Assembly (NCBI GenBank): GCA_046483315.1
Contig: JAWODJ010000057.1
Span: 10,021 to 74,020, forward strand
Origin: PXAP01 sp046483315
Lineage (GTDB): Bacteria; Bacteroidota; Bacteroidia; Bacteroidales; PUMT01
DNA length: 64,000 bases
Reading direction: 5' to 3'
Made by a program: the position numbers and the translations under genes
Shown: one piece after another, positions 25,785 through 35,095 of the stretch
How the letters are laid out: the number at the start of each line of letters is the position of its first letter
How positions within the stretch are numbered: the first letter of the stretch is position 1
The notes under the pieces: model-generated
The model's database searches: none
Told to the model about the DNA's origin: nothing
Seen by the model: the letters and a program-made list of their open reading frames with translations, nothing else

Positions 25785-28700
25785 ATGAGAAACCTCAGAT
25801 TAATTCTCAGCCTGCTTTTGGGAATATTTATCAGCAATGAAATTCATTCCCAGTATTTCGGAAGAAATAAGGTCAGTTACGATGATTTCAGTTTTGAAAT
25901 CTATGAGACTCCGAACTTCGAGATATATCATTATCTGGAAAATGAAGAAGAAATTGAAAAATTTGCACAGTTGTGTGAGCGATGGTATAAAAGACATCAG
26001 GCAGTGCTCCTTGATACTCTCCAAAAGAGAAACCCCCTGATCCTTTACAATAATCATGCTGACTTTCAGCAAACTACTGTAATTCAGAGTCTGATAGGTG
26101 TTGGAACAGGCGGGGTGACCGAGGGCTTGCGCAAACGTGTTGTAATGCCTTTAACCCCATCAAACAGAGATACTGATCATGTACTTGGTCACGAGATGGT
26201 ACATGTTTTTCAGTATAATATGCTGAAAACAGATGACACTCTGGGAGTGGGACTGCAATCTGTTGAGAATGTCCCGCTCTGGTTTGTTGAGGGTTATTCC
26301 GAATACCTTTCCATTGGCAGGAAGGATGCTCATACTGCCATGTGGATGCGCGATGCTGTAAAAAATGATAATATCCCCACGTTAAGGCAAATGACACGCG
26401 AACCGGGCAATTACTTTCCTTATCGTTTCGGACATGCCTTCATTGCCTGGTTTACAGGATTATATGGAGATGCTATGATCCGGCCATTATTTATGCTTTC
26501 CGCCAAATGGGGCTATGAAAGGGCACTGGACAGTTTAACCGGCTATACAGACGACTCTCTTTCGGTTTTATGGGCAAACAGCCTTAAAGATAAATACAAT
26601 CCGCACCTGGAAAACAGACAGGAATATACCGGCGAAAAATTATTTGATGCCTCCAACGCGGGACAAATGAACATTGCACCGGCACTTAGCCCCGATGGTG
26701 AAAACCTTGTTTTCATTTCAGATAAAAATGTGATTACTCTCGATTTCTTCCTGGCAAATGTAAAGGAGAGAAAAATAACAAGAAGGATTACAAATATTAT
26801 AAGAAATCCGCATATTGACGAATACAGGTTTCTTGAATCAGCAGGAACCTGGAGTCCGGACGGAAAGCAATTCGCCCTTACAACTTTCAAAGAGGGAAGA
26901 AATTCCCTGCTTGTAATTGATATGGAAAAAGGCAAAATAGTTCAAACAATAGCACCGGAAGAGGTAAATTCATTTAAAAACCCGGACTGGTCGCCCGACG
27001 GAGAAACGATTGTTTTGTCGGGGCTGAAAAACGGCTGCAGCAACTTATTCCTTTATAATCTGCAGTCCGGGGAAACCAGGCAGCTGACAAACGACAGTTA
27101 TTCCGCTCTTCAACCGGGCTGGTCTCCTGACGGATCAAAAATTATATTCATTACCGAGAGAGGAGAAGATACAGATCTGGACCTTGCTGTATTTGGAAAT
27201 TACAAAATGGCTGAATATGACATAAATACCGGCAATACAGAAATCCTGAATATATTACCGGGTGCAGATGTTATCAACCCCAAATATGCACCCGGCGGAA
27301 ACGAAATATTCTTCGTATCCAATGCCGACGGACACAGAAATATATACCGCTATAATCCCGGCACAGATGAAATTAAAAAGGTGACAGACCTGCAAACCGG
27401 TGTAATTGGCATCAGTAGCCTGTCACCCTGCTTTGATATTGCCAGCGACACTGAAGAACTGGTATATATTTTATATAACAACAGTGAATATTCTATATAT
27501 AGAGAAACACTGTCCAATCTTGACGGTCCTCTGTTTTCTGCCGAAAACATTGACCTGACAGCTGCACATCTGCCTCCTGATGACAGAGATATTTCCACTC
27601 TTGTAGTGGACGAGAATCTGAGAAGCCATCCCATGACAGATCCTGAGAAGTTCAGATTCATGCCTTATGATCCCAAATTCACTTTGGAAAATATAGGAAG
27701 TTCAGGCGTTGGTATAGGGACAAGTCAGTTCGGAACCGGGATGGCCGGAGGAGTCAGTTTCCTTTTTGGTGATATACTGAGACGGAATATGCTGATGACT
27801 TCACTTCAGGTGCAGGGCAGAGTTTATGATATTGCAGGCCAGGCGGTCTATCTTAACCAGGGCAACCGGATGAACTGGGGTGTTACTTTCTCCCATTACC
27901 CCTACAGATCTGCCGGTATGGACTATAAGCTGGATACAATAAATGAAACAGTCGTTGAAAATCTTATAATAATGGAACAAAGGGTATTTGAAGATGAGCT
28001 GGGATTTTTCGGTCAGTACCCGTTATCAAAAAAACTCCGTTTTGAAGGAGGCCTGAGCGGCAGCATTTACAGTTTCAGAAGAGACAGTATTAATAATTAT
28101 TATCACGGCAATATATTACTCGACCGTGAATCTCATAAAGTTGAGGCACCGGAGCCTTTTATTCTGGGCAGGGCATACCTTGCATATGTCGGCGATGGCT
28201 CGCGGTTTGGATTAACATCGCCCATGAGCGGATACAGATACCGGTTCCAGATAGACAGAACACTGGGAGATATTAATTTCTGGGGTGTCAGGGCCGACTA
28301 CCGCAAATACTACTTCTTTCCCCCTGTTGGTCTGGGATTCCGCCTCATGCATTATGGCCGTTATGGTCCGAATGCTGATGATCTTTATCCTGTCTTCCTT
28401 GGCAATCCTTACTATGTAAGAGGCTACAGTTACAGTGCCATGCGCAGGTCGAGGCATTCTTCCGAAAATTTTCTTAGTATCGATAACCTTATCGGAAGTA
28501 AGATAGCCGTAGCAAATGCAGAGTTCCGTTACCCTTTTACTGGACCGGAAAGACTTGCCCCGATCAGTTCACGTATGTTTTTCAGCGACCTGGTACTTTT
28601 TGCCGATGGAGGTATAATCTGGTCTGATTTTGATAATATAGCAGCGAAATGGCAACCCTCAAAACAGGATGATGAGCGCACACCTGTCTTCAGTACCGGT

Positions 28701-28826
28701 ATTGCCTTAAGAATTAACCTGTTTGGAGCTATCATCCTGGAACCCTACTTTGCCATTCCCTTCCAGCGGCAACCGGACAGATTAAACGGCACTTTCGGAT
28801 TTCATCTTTCAGCCGGAGGTTTTTAA
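25785..28826 (+). CDS. Metallopeptidase - PD40 propeller - outer-membrane barrel fusion protein
   Basis: A 1013-residue exported protein. A signal peptide (NLRLILSLLLGIFISNEIHS) is followed by a gluzincin-like peptidase domain with HEMVH (H136, E137, H140) and the likely third zinc ligand E169 in WFVEGYSEYLS. PD40/TolB-like blades cover about 290-570, with repeated WSPDG motifs (TWSPDGKQFALTT, DWSPDGETIVLSG, GWSPDGSKIIFIT). The last 350 residues resemble the bacterial surface antigen (Omp85) barrel: FGLTSPMSGYRYRFQID, NPYYVRGYSY, and an F at the C-terminus. I chose the ATG at 25785 for the signal peptide; ATGs at 25719 and 25755 add residues before it. The substrate is unknown; a surface-anchored protease is the natural reading. 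Confidence 0.8.
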   Translation: MRNLRLILSLLLGIFISNEIHSQYFGRNKVSYDDFSFEIYETPNFEIYHYLENEEEIEKFAQLCERWYKRHQAVLLDTLQKRNPLILYNNHADFQQTTVIQSLIGVGTGGVTEGLRKRVVMPLTPSNRDTDHVLGHEMVHVFQYNMLKTDDTLGVGLQSVENVPLWFVEGYSEYLSIGRKDAHTAMWMRDAVKNDNIPTLRQMTREPGNYFPYRFGHAFIAWFTGLYGDAMIRPLFMLSAKWGYERALDSLTGYTDDSLSVLWANSLKDKYNPHLENRQEYTGEKLFDASNAGQMNIAPALSPDGENLVFISDKNVITLDFFLANVKERKITRRITNIIRNPHIDEYRFLESAGTWSPDGKQFALTTFKEGRNSLLVIDMEKGKIVQTIAPEEVNSFKNPDWSPDGETIVLSGLKNGCSNLFLYNLQSGETRQLTNDSYSALQPGWSPDGSKIIFITERGEDTDLDLAVFGNYKMAEYDINTGNTEILNILPGADVINPKYAPGGNEIFFVSNADGHRNIYRYNPGTDEIKKVTDLQTGVIGISSLSPCFDIASDTEELVYILYNNSEYSIYRETLSNLDGPLFSAENIDLTAAHLPPDDRDISTLVVDENLRSHPMTDPEKFRFMPYDPKFTLENIGSSGVGIGTSQFGTGMAGGVSFLFGDILRRNMLMTSLQVQGRVYDIAGQAVYLNQGNRMNWGVTFSHYPYRSAGMDYKLDTINETVVENLIIMEQRVFEDELGFFGQYPLSKKLRFEGGLSGSIYSFRRDSINNYYHGNILLDRESHKVEAPEPFILGRAYLAYVGDGSRFGLTSPMSGYRYRFQIDRTLGDINFWGVRADYRKYYFFPPVGLGFRLMHYGRYGPNADDLYPVFLGNPYYVRGYSYSAMRRSRHSSENFLSIDNLIGSKIAVANAEFRYPFTGPERLAPISSRMFFSDLVLFADGGIIWSDFDNIAAKWQPSKQDDERTPVFSTGIALRINLFGAIILEPYFAIPFQRQPDRLNGTFGFHLSAGGF

Positions 28827-28838
28827 TTATTCTCTCTT

Positions 28839-31800
28839 TCACAAACGGCCGGCAATCCACTCCCTGGCATTAACAAATGCCTCCAGCCACGGGGTGACCT
28901 CATCCTTTATTCGCTCTGAAGGATAATCAGCCCAGTTATGAGGATACAGAGATCGTTCCAGATGCGGCATCATTGCCAGGTGGCGGCCGTCGGCACTGCA
29001 TATGGCGGCTGTGGCGAAGTTTGATCCGTTAGGATTACCCGGATATTCGGAATACGAATATTTCATTGGTATATGGTAATCGTTTTCACTGCCGGGCAGC
29101 AAAAACTTCCCCTCGCCGTGGGCAACCCATATTCCCAGCCTGCTTCCGGACAGCGACCTGAGCATCACCGAATTGTTCTTCGGTATATCCACGTTCAGAA
29201 AAGCCGACTCAAATTTGTGCGAATCGTTAAAAGCCATTTTTGGCCTCTCCTTACCGCTCATTCCCAAAAGTTCCAGTTCCATCATCAACTGACAACCGTT
29301 ACACACACCAAGGCTTAATGTATCTTTCCTGGCATAAAACCTGTCAAGTACCTGTTTCGCCTTTTCATTATAGACAAAGGCTCCTGCCCAGCCTTTTGCA
29401 GACCCCAGAACATCGCTGTTAGAGAACCCTCCGACAAAAACGATCATATTAACATCTTCAAGTGTTTCCCTGCCGCTTATCAGATCGGTCATATGCACAT
29501 CCTTAACGTCCATGCCCGAAAGATACATGATCCACGCCATTTCCCTGTCACCGTTCACACCTTTTTCCCGTATAATTGCAGCCCTGATACTACTTTTTTC
29601 CCTGCGATCAGGATCAATTCCATACTGCGACATAACACCCTTAAAACCATCTGGGAATTTATAAGATAAAACCTGTTTACCGTAATTGCGGAATCTTTCC
29701 AGGGCAAGTTCTTCACCGGATTGCCTGCGATCAAGCAGGTAGGATGTACGGTACCAAACATCCCTCAGCTTATCCGTATCAAGCTCCAACAGCCCCTCAC
29801 CATGCTTAAGGGTGAACTTGCGATTGTTATTGTACTGCCCGATAAGGTGTGCTTCTATGCCCCTTTCAGATAACGCCCCTATTACCATGCCGGCATCGGC
29901 AACCTGCAGAAGAACAGCAGGCTTTTCACTGAAAAGCAGGTTCATAATGCTTTCATCAAATCCTGAAAGATCGACATCTATTCCTGTCTCCCTTCCGGGG
30001 AAACACATTTCCAGCAGGGCAGTTATCATTCCGCCCCCTGAAATATCATGCCCCGCCAGAACCCGGCCTTCTGAAATCAGCTCCTGCAGGGCATTAAAAG
30101 CTGCAGCAAAATATTTCGGGTCGGTAACAGTGGGACAATCACGGCCGACAAAGTTAATTGACTGTGCCATACTGCTTCCTCCCAGAAAAAACTCATCACC
30201 CGACATATCGATGTAAAGCAGTGAACTTCCCGGCACATCTTTCAATGCAGGAGTTACCGTTTTATCAATGTCGGTTACTTCTGCCGCGGCAGAAATAATA
30301 ACTGTTCCGGGTGCGTAAACCAAAGTGCCGTCCGTGTATTTCTGGGTCATCGAAAGTGAGTCTTTGCCGGTGGGAATGTTTATGCAAAGAGCTTTGGCAA
30401 AATCTGAAGCAGCTTCCACAGCCCGGTACAATCGACTATCCTCCCCCTCATGTCTTGTCGGCCACATCCAGTTGGCACTGAGCGACACCCCCCTGATACC
30501 GTCCTGCAATGGAGCCCATAAAATATTTGTCAGCGATTCGGCAATTGACAATACCGAACCCCTGGCGGGATCAACAAGTGCAGCTACGGGTGCATGTCCG
30601 ATAGCCGTTGCCACTCCCCGTTTTCCTCCATAATCAATAGCCATTACTGCCATATTGTTCAGCGGAAGCTGTATTTTACCGGCGGATTGCTGCAGGGCAA
30701 CCTTTCCTGTTACACTGCGGTCAACCTTACTGGTCAGCCAATCCTTGCATGCCACGGCCTCAAGCTGCAGCACATGAACAAGGTATTCCCTGAAACGCCT
30801 GGCATCAAATTCAAGTTCATCAAAACAGGTCTCCACTGTTCTGTCATTCATGATTGTGCGTGGAGGTTTTCCGAAAAGATATTCCAGTTTCAGGTCAACA
30901 GGTTTGATCTTTTTCACGGTATCCTCGAATGTAAAATACATGTCACCGGTAACCACCCCAATATTGTACATTGGTGAACGCTCTCTTTCGGCCACCCTCC
31001 TCAAAAGTTCAACATCCTTCTCACGTATCACCAGCCCCATTCTCTCCTGCGACTCATTACCGGCTATCTCGCGTGCCGAAAGTGTTGGATCTCCTACAGG
31101 CAGTTTATCCATCTCAATTCTTCCTCCTGTATCCTCAACCAGCTCCGAAAGACAGTTAAGATGTCCTCCTGCCCCGTGATCATGGATTGAAACCACAGGG
31201 TTTTCCTCTGTTTCCAGCATAGCCCTTATCGTGTTGCTCACCCTTTTCTGCATTTCGGGGTTGGACCGCTGAACAGCGTTAAGCTCAATAAGATTGGCAT
31301 ATTCACCCGTGGCTACCGAAGAGACGGCACCGCCTCCCATCCCTATACGGTAATTATCTCCGCCAAGTAATATTATGCGGTCACCTTTCCCGGGCACATC
31401 CTTCATGCTCTCTTTCTTCTTACCATATCCTACACCGCCGGCAAGCATTATCACTTTATCATAACCGTAAGTTCTGCCCTTTTCTTTATGTTCGAATGTT
31501 AGTAAGCTTCCGCAAACCAGGGGCTGGCCAAACTTATTGCCAAAGTCGCTTGCACCGTTTGAAGCCTTAATGAGAATATCTTCCGGGGTCTGGTATAGCC
31601 ACGGCCTTGGCAGCACTGCGCTTTCCCAGGGCCTGCCTTCTTCCGGCCTGGGATAGGAGGTCATATAAACAGCAGTGCCGGCAAGCGGTACGGCACCCTT
31701 TCCGCCGGCAAGGCGATCCCTTATTTCCCCCCCCGTGCCGGTAGCAGCACCATTGAACGGTTCAACCGTAGTTGGGAAATTATGAGTCTCCGCTTTAAGT

Positions 31801-32528
31801 GAAAGCACCGTTTCTGAATCCTTTACCTCAAACCAGTCAGGCCGGTCCTGTCTTGCCGGTGCGAACTGCCTGGCCACAGGTCCAAGCAGGAAAGCACAGT
31901 TGTCTTTATAAGCTGAAACAACCCTGTTGGGATTGGCCTGTGTTGTCTGCCTGATTAACTGAAAAAGTGAATGCGGTTTCTCCTCCCCGTCTATAACAAA
32001 AAGTCCGTTAAAAATCTTATGGCGGCAGTGCTCGGAATTGACCTGGCTGAAACCAAAAATCTCACTATCTGTAAGCTTCCTGCCGATCTGACGGCTCACA
32101 TCCTCAAGGTAACTGATCTCCCCGTCGCTGAGTGCCAGCCCTTCCTGCCTGTTATAAACCGCAATATCATCAATAAGGACCACCGGATCGGGGTCTTTTT
32201 CTATTACAAAAATATCCTGTTTCAGATTGCGGTAAATATGCTGAAGCATAGGATCGTAATGTTGTGGATCTTTCGAGGGATAAAACTCTTCAATACGTTT
32301 TATGCCTGTTATTCCCATGTTCTGGGTTATCTCAACTGCATTGGTGCTCCATGGAGTGATCATCTCCCTGCGCGGGCCGATAAATGTACCTTCTATTTCA
32401 GGTAAGTCAATAGAGACAGCTCCTCCAAAAAGCCAGGTAAGCTTGTTTATATCAACTCTGTTGAGGTGTTGCTCAGCTTCAACGGCATAAATCGTACCCG
32501 TATGATTGCGAAAGAATAGTATCATCAT
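28839..32528 (-). CDS. purL: Phosphoribosylformylglycinamidine synthase, large single-chain type
   Basis: Fourth step of purine synthesis: converts FGAR to FGAM with glutamine and ATP. The single chain of about 1229 residues joins the linker domain, the two AIRS-like halves (KAETHNFPTTVEPFNGAATGTGGEIRD, HDHGAGGHLNCLSELVE, GHDISGGGMITALLEM) and a C-terminal class I glutaminase with its nucleophile in LGVCNGCQLM and the WVAHGEGKF region. This is the form of Proteobacteria and Bacteroidota, unlike the PurLQS set. I chose the ATG at 32528, just before the family start; the frame stays open up to 32612. It ends 12 bases from the convergent peptidase-barrel gene. Confidence 0.95.
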   Translation of the reverse strand: MMILFFRNHTGTIYAVEAEQHLNRVDINKLTWLFGGAVSIDLPEIEGTFIGPRREMITPWSTNAVEITQNMGITGIKRIEEFYPSKDPQHYDPMLQHIYRNLKQDIFVIEKDPDPVVLIDDIAVYNRQEGLALSDGEISYLEDVSRQIGRKLTDSEIFGFSQVNSEHCRHKIFNGLFVIDGEEKPHSLFQLIRQTTQANPNRVVSAYKDNCAFLLGPVARQFAPARQDRPDWFEVKDSETVLSLKAETHNFPTTVEPFNGAATGTGGEIRDRLAGGKGAVPLAGTAVYMTSYPRPEEGRPWESAVLPRPWLYQTPEDILIKASNGASDFGNKFGQPLVCGSLLTFEHKEKGRTYGYDKVIMLAGGVGYGKKKESMKDVPGKGDRIILLGGDNYRIGMGGGAVSSVATGEYANLIELNAVQRSNPEMQKRVSNTIRAMLETEENPVVSIHDHGAGGHLNCLSELVEDTGGRIEMDKLPVGDPTLSAREIAGNESQERMGLVIREKDVELLRRVAERERSPMYNIGVVTGDMYFTFEDTVKKIKPVDLKLEYLFGKPPRTIMNDRTVETCFDELEFDARRFREYLVHVLQLEAVACKDWLTSKVDRSVTGKVALQQSAGKIQLPLNNMAVMAIDYGGKRGVATAIGHAPVAALVDPARGSVLSIAESLTNILWAPLQDGIRGVSLSANWMWPTRHEGEDSRLYRAVEAASDFAKALCINIPTGKDSLSMTQKYTDGTLVYAPGTVIISAAAEVTDIDKTVTPALKDVPGSSLLYIDMSGDEFFLGGSSMAQSINFVGRDCPTVTDPKYFAAAFNALQELISEGRVLAGHDISGGGMITALLEMCFPGRETGIDVDLSGFDESIMNLLFSEKPAVLLQVADAGMVIGALSERGIEAHLIGQYNNNRKFTLKHGEGLLELDTDKLRDVWYRTSYLLDRRQSGEELALERFRNYGKQVLSYKFPDGFKGVMSQYGIDPDRREKSSIRAAIIREKGVNGDREMAWIMYLSGMDVKDVHMTDLISGRETLEDVNMIVFVGGFSNSDVLGSAKGWAGAFVYNEKAKQVLDRFYARKDTLSLGVCNGCQLMMELELLGMSGKERPKMAFNDSHKFESAFLNVDIPKNNSVMLRSLSGSRLGIWVAHGEGKFLLPGSENDYHIPMKYSYSEYPGNPNGSNFATAAICSADGRHLAMMPHLERSLYPHNWADYPSERIKDEVTPWLEAFVNAREWIAGRL

Positions 32529-32648
32529 GAACTTTATTAGGGAAAGATATAATCCATTATCCTGCGAAAATATAAAAACAATGGGAGTATACCCGTTTTT
32601 TTTGAAGGTCACTGCAATGAATTATCACAATGTACAGAGAATTTTCAG

Positions 32649-32694
32649 CAGCCTGATCAGTTTCGGGTTTTTGTACAGTGAAGTGATCAGGCTG
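32649..32694. promoter_or_regulatory. Strong inverted repeat upstream of purL
   Basis: CAGCCTGATCA (32649-32659) and TGATCAGGCTG (32684-32694) are a perfect 11-bp inverted repeat around a 24-base loop. A near direct repeat, TGTACAG followed by (A/T)GAA, lies just before and inside the loop. No T-run follows on either side, so it is not a typical terminator. It lies about 120 bases upstream of the purL start, where a regulator site is possible. Confidence 0.45.
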
Positions 32695-32740
32695 ACTACG
32701 GTGTACCTTAAGACGTCATAGAAGTAATGCCGGATAAGGG

Positions 32741-33121
32741 TTACTGCTTTTTTACATAGAATTTGGTTATGAGTCTTAAGACAAGGTCCAGTTTCCGGTA
32801 ACCAAGGAAGGTTTTGTTAGCAAATACATTTACAACAATTAAAGGAAGAAGAAGTATGGCTGCCGAGACAAGGATTATCAATATCAGATTTTCAATGCTG
32901 ACCAGAATAAAAATCAGCAGGAACAAAATAAATATCGCATAACCGATAAGAAAGCCAGAAAAGATCTTTTTTCTTTTAAGGTATTTATCAAGCAGCCTTG
33001 CAATAACCTTTCTGTCAATGCACTCTTGTGCAAACTCCTTTTTTTCGTTATAGCTGAGTTCGCCTTTTATTTCGTTATAAAGAACATGCCTAAGCTCATT
33101 AAGGCGCTCCTGATCGTTCAT
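32741..33121 (-). CDS. Small hypothetical membrane protein
   Basis: I do not recognise this 126-residue protein. It starts with a charged helical part (MNDQERLNELRHVLYNEIKGELSYNEKKEF is mostly polar), then has two adjacent hydrophobic segments (about residues 58-105, GFLIGYAIFILFLLIFILV and a second one rich in I/L/V), and ends with a basic tail. This suggests an inner-membrane protein with a cytosolic N-terminal domain. I chose the ATG at 33121 over 33148, because the first nine residues look like leader sequence. The next gene upstream on the same strand ends 78 bases away. Confidence 0.55.
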   Translation of the reverse strand: MNDQERLNELRHVLYNEIKGELSYNEKKEFAQECIDRKVIARLLDKYLKRKKIFSGFLIGYAIFILFLLIFILVSIENLILIILVSAAILLLPLIVVNVFANKTFLGYRKLDLVLRLITKFYVKKQ

Positions 33122-33199
33122 TATTTTTCTGATTTTTGTTAAGAGCATAAAATTACAAAAAGTCAGAAAAAGTCCTGTTACAAAAACAAAAAATCTTTG

Positions 33200-33340
33200 C
33201 TATTTCTTCTCCTTTCCCTTACCCTTGCAGGTGCTTATCCCAAATGGCATGTAAAGCGGGCACATACCTGTTAAAACCGTCAACGCTAATACAATAGCAA
33301 TAACCAGGAAGACTGTTCCGGGTGTGCCTGTCGATGTCAT
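33200..33340 (-). CDS. Tiny YgaP-like (DUF2892-type) membrane protein
   Basis: A 46-residue protein too short for usual gene finders. It has one hydrophobic segment (VFLVIAIVLALTVLTG) followed by CPLYMPFGISTC and a lysine-rich tail. The CPLY...GISTC block is the conserved end of the DUF2892/YgaP transmembrane family, but the usual first helix is missing. It begins six bases after the DoxX gene's stop, so the pair is probably one operon. Both are small membrane proteins of the type linked to redox or sulfur stress; that link is inference. Confidence 0.65.
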   Translation of the reverse strand: MTSTGTPGTVFLVIAIVLALTVLTGMCPLYMPFGISTCKGKGKEKK

Positions 33341-33346
33341 ATATTT

Positions 33347-33835
33347 TTATGCTTCCGCCCCGGGATCTGCAACCAGCCTGCCGCCTCTTACTGTTGCCCC
33401 TATTACAATACCGGCACTCACTATCACAATATTCTTTATAATATACTGTCCTTCAAGGGTCGGAGCGTAAGGTATCCGGGTAAATGCGTCAGAGGCAAAA
33501 AGGAACAGGGGGGTTAGGGTGCCAAGCATCTGGAAAAACAATAATAACAGGGTTTCCCTCAGGAAGATGCCGAATATGAGGCCAACTCCTATGACCACTT
33601 CCAGGGTGGCAAGAATATAGAGAGCAAGCTCACCTGATATTATCCCGAAAGTAAGTGTGTCAATAGTTCTGGTAGCAAGATCCGTTGCCGGGCTCAGTCC
33701 GGCAAAATATTTCAGTGCACCGAACCAGAAAAACACCAGACCCACACTGATCCGCAGCAGAGAGACTCCGTATTCAGCCATCCAGCGGGTTAAAGCAATA
33801 TCTTTGTCATGCAGTGATCTCAATAATAATCTCAT
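33347..33835 (-). CDS. DoxX-family membrane protein
   Basis: A 162-residue inner-membrane protein with four hydrophobic segments. Residues 22-45 (VSLLRISVGLVFFWFGALKYF) and the later LEVVIGVGLIFGIFLRETLL match the DoxX/SURF4-like fold. Some relatives form redox complexes or thiosulfate:quinone oxidoreductase subunits, but most have no known role. The family resemblance is good; the function is open. It is the first gene of a pair with the tiny YgaP-like protein. Confidence 0.7.
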   Translation of the reverse strand: MRLLLRSLHDKDIALTRWMAEYGVSLLRISVGLVFFWFGALKYFAGLSPATDLATRTIDTLTFGIISGELALYILATLEVVIGVGLIFGIFLRETLLLLFFQMLGTLTPLFLFASDAFTRIPYAPTLEGQYIIKNIVIVSAGIVIGATVRGGRLVADPGAEA

Positions 33836-33911
33836 GGGAATAAATTAGTCGTCGGTTTATATTTATTTTTTTTCAGATTACTTTGTCTGCCGAAAGCTTA
33901 AAAAGTTTTAT

Positions 33912-34847
33912 TCAGGTTTCAAAAGCATCAACCTTACGATATGCCTCAATCAGGGCCTTTTCTCCCTCCTTTCCCGGGATGCTCCTGCCATGTTCCATAC
34001 ATATAACGCCGTCATAGCCCTTGTCATATATATGCTTGAATACATTCAGGTAATTAATCTCGCCTGTACCGGGTTCTCTTCTGCCAGGGTTGTCACCGCA
34101 GTGAAATGCTGCAATGTATTCCCATGCCATGTCAATATTCGGGATAAGGTTACCTTCGGTAATTTGCTGGTGATAAATATCGTTAACAATCCAGCAGCCC
34201 GGATGATCTACTGCCTTGCAAATCATATAGGACTGCGGAATTGTTGTAAGGAATAAGCCCGGATGATTAGTCAGTCCGTTCAGTGGCTCCATCACAAGAA
34301 CCAGTCCGCCTGGCCAGACCATATCACAGCACATCCTCATCGAATCAATCACGTTGGCTGTCTGGTAGTCCCAATGAAGTCCCTGACTGTAACGACCGGG
34401 CACAACAAGAGCAGTTTTGACATTGGTGCGCTTCCGAACTTCCAGTCCCATTCTCATCCTTTCCCTCAGCATATCCATCATCTCAGGATCACGGGTAACC
34501 ATAGACTCAACTCCAAAATCAGCATAAAGCACAAAAGGGCCCAGATCCATACCCAGACGGTCAAGTTCATTGGCAATCTTTTCCTGCATTGCAGGCTCCT
34601 TGCCCATCAGTCCGTTGTCAAATATAGCCCTGAAGCCCTGGTCATGCATAAATCTTATCTGGTCAATCAGGTCATTGCCTGCATGTTCCCGGAAAGTGCC
34701 AAAACCCGGGGCATATTTAAGATTGAACTTGGCCCCGTTTGAGAATTTGGCTTCAGGCGAAGCCGCAGCAGCTGCAAATGCACCGGACATTCCGGTCATT
34801 GCGATTCCGCCCAGGGCAGCATTACGGATAAAACTTCTACGTTCCAT
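33912..34847 (-). CDS. Tat-exported TIM-barrel sugar isomerase, hydroxypyruvate isomerase-like
   Basis: A 311-residue xylose-isomerase-like TIM barrel. The N-terminus MERRSFIRNAALGGIAMTG is a twin-arginine signal (ERRSFI), so the folded protein is exported. The C-terminal block FHCGDNPGRREPGTGEINY is the mark of the Hyi (hydroxypyruvate isomerase) family, with metal-binding E/D/H residues present. Cytosolic Hyi converts hydroxypyruvate to tartronate semialdehyde; an exported Tat form is common in Bacteroidota and may act on another sugar. I chose the ATG at 34847 because the Tat motif starts there. It stands alone. Confidence 0.8.
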   Translation of the reverse strand: MERRSFIRNAALGGIAMTGMSGAFAAAAASPEAKFSNGAKFNLKYAPGFGTFREHAGNDLIDQIRFMHDQGFRAIFDNGLMGKEPAMQEKIANELDRLGMDLGPFVLYADFGVESMVTRDPEMMDMLRERMRMGLEVRKRTNVKTALVVPGRYSQGLHWDYQTANVIDSMRMCCDMVWPGGLVLVMEPLNGLTNHPGLFLTTIPQSYMICKAVDHPGCWIVNDIYHQQITEGNLIPNIDMAWEYIAAFHCGDNPGRREPGTGEINYLNVFKHIYDKGYDGVICMEHGRSIPGKEGEKALIEAYRKVDAFET

Positions 34848-35095
34848 ATCAGGATAGGTTTTTTTAATTATTATAAATTCAAACAAGTTATAAAAATAAG
34901 AAAGTATAGAATAATATCTGTATATATTTCCGGTAATTCCATTTTAAATATGGCAAAAAAGAACAGATAGTATCAGCAGTAAGAGGGGAGTAATATTATC
35001 TGTTTATCCGTTACGTAAAATTCATATCTTTACAGGTAATCATTTTCAGTCTTACAATAGTAAAAATCTCAACTACAATAATACATAAGCAGCAT

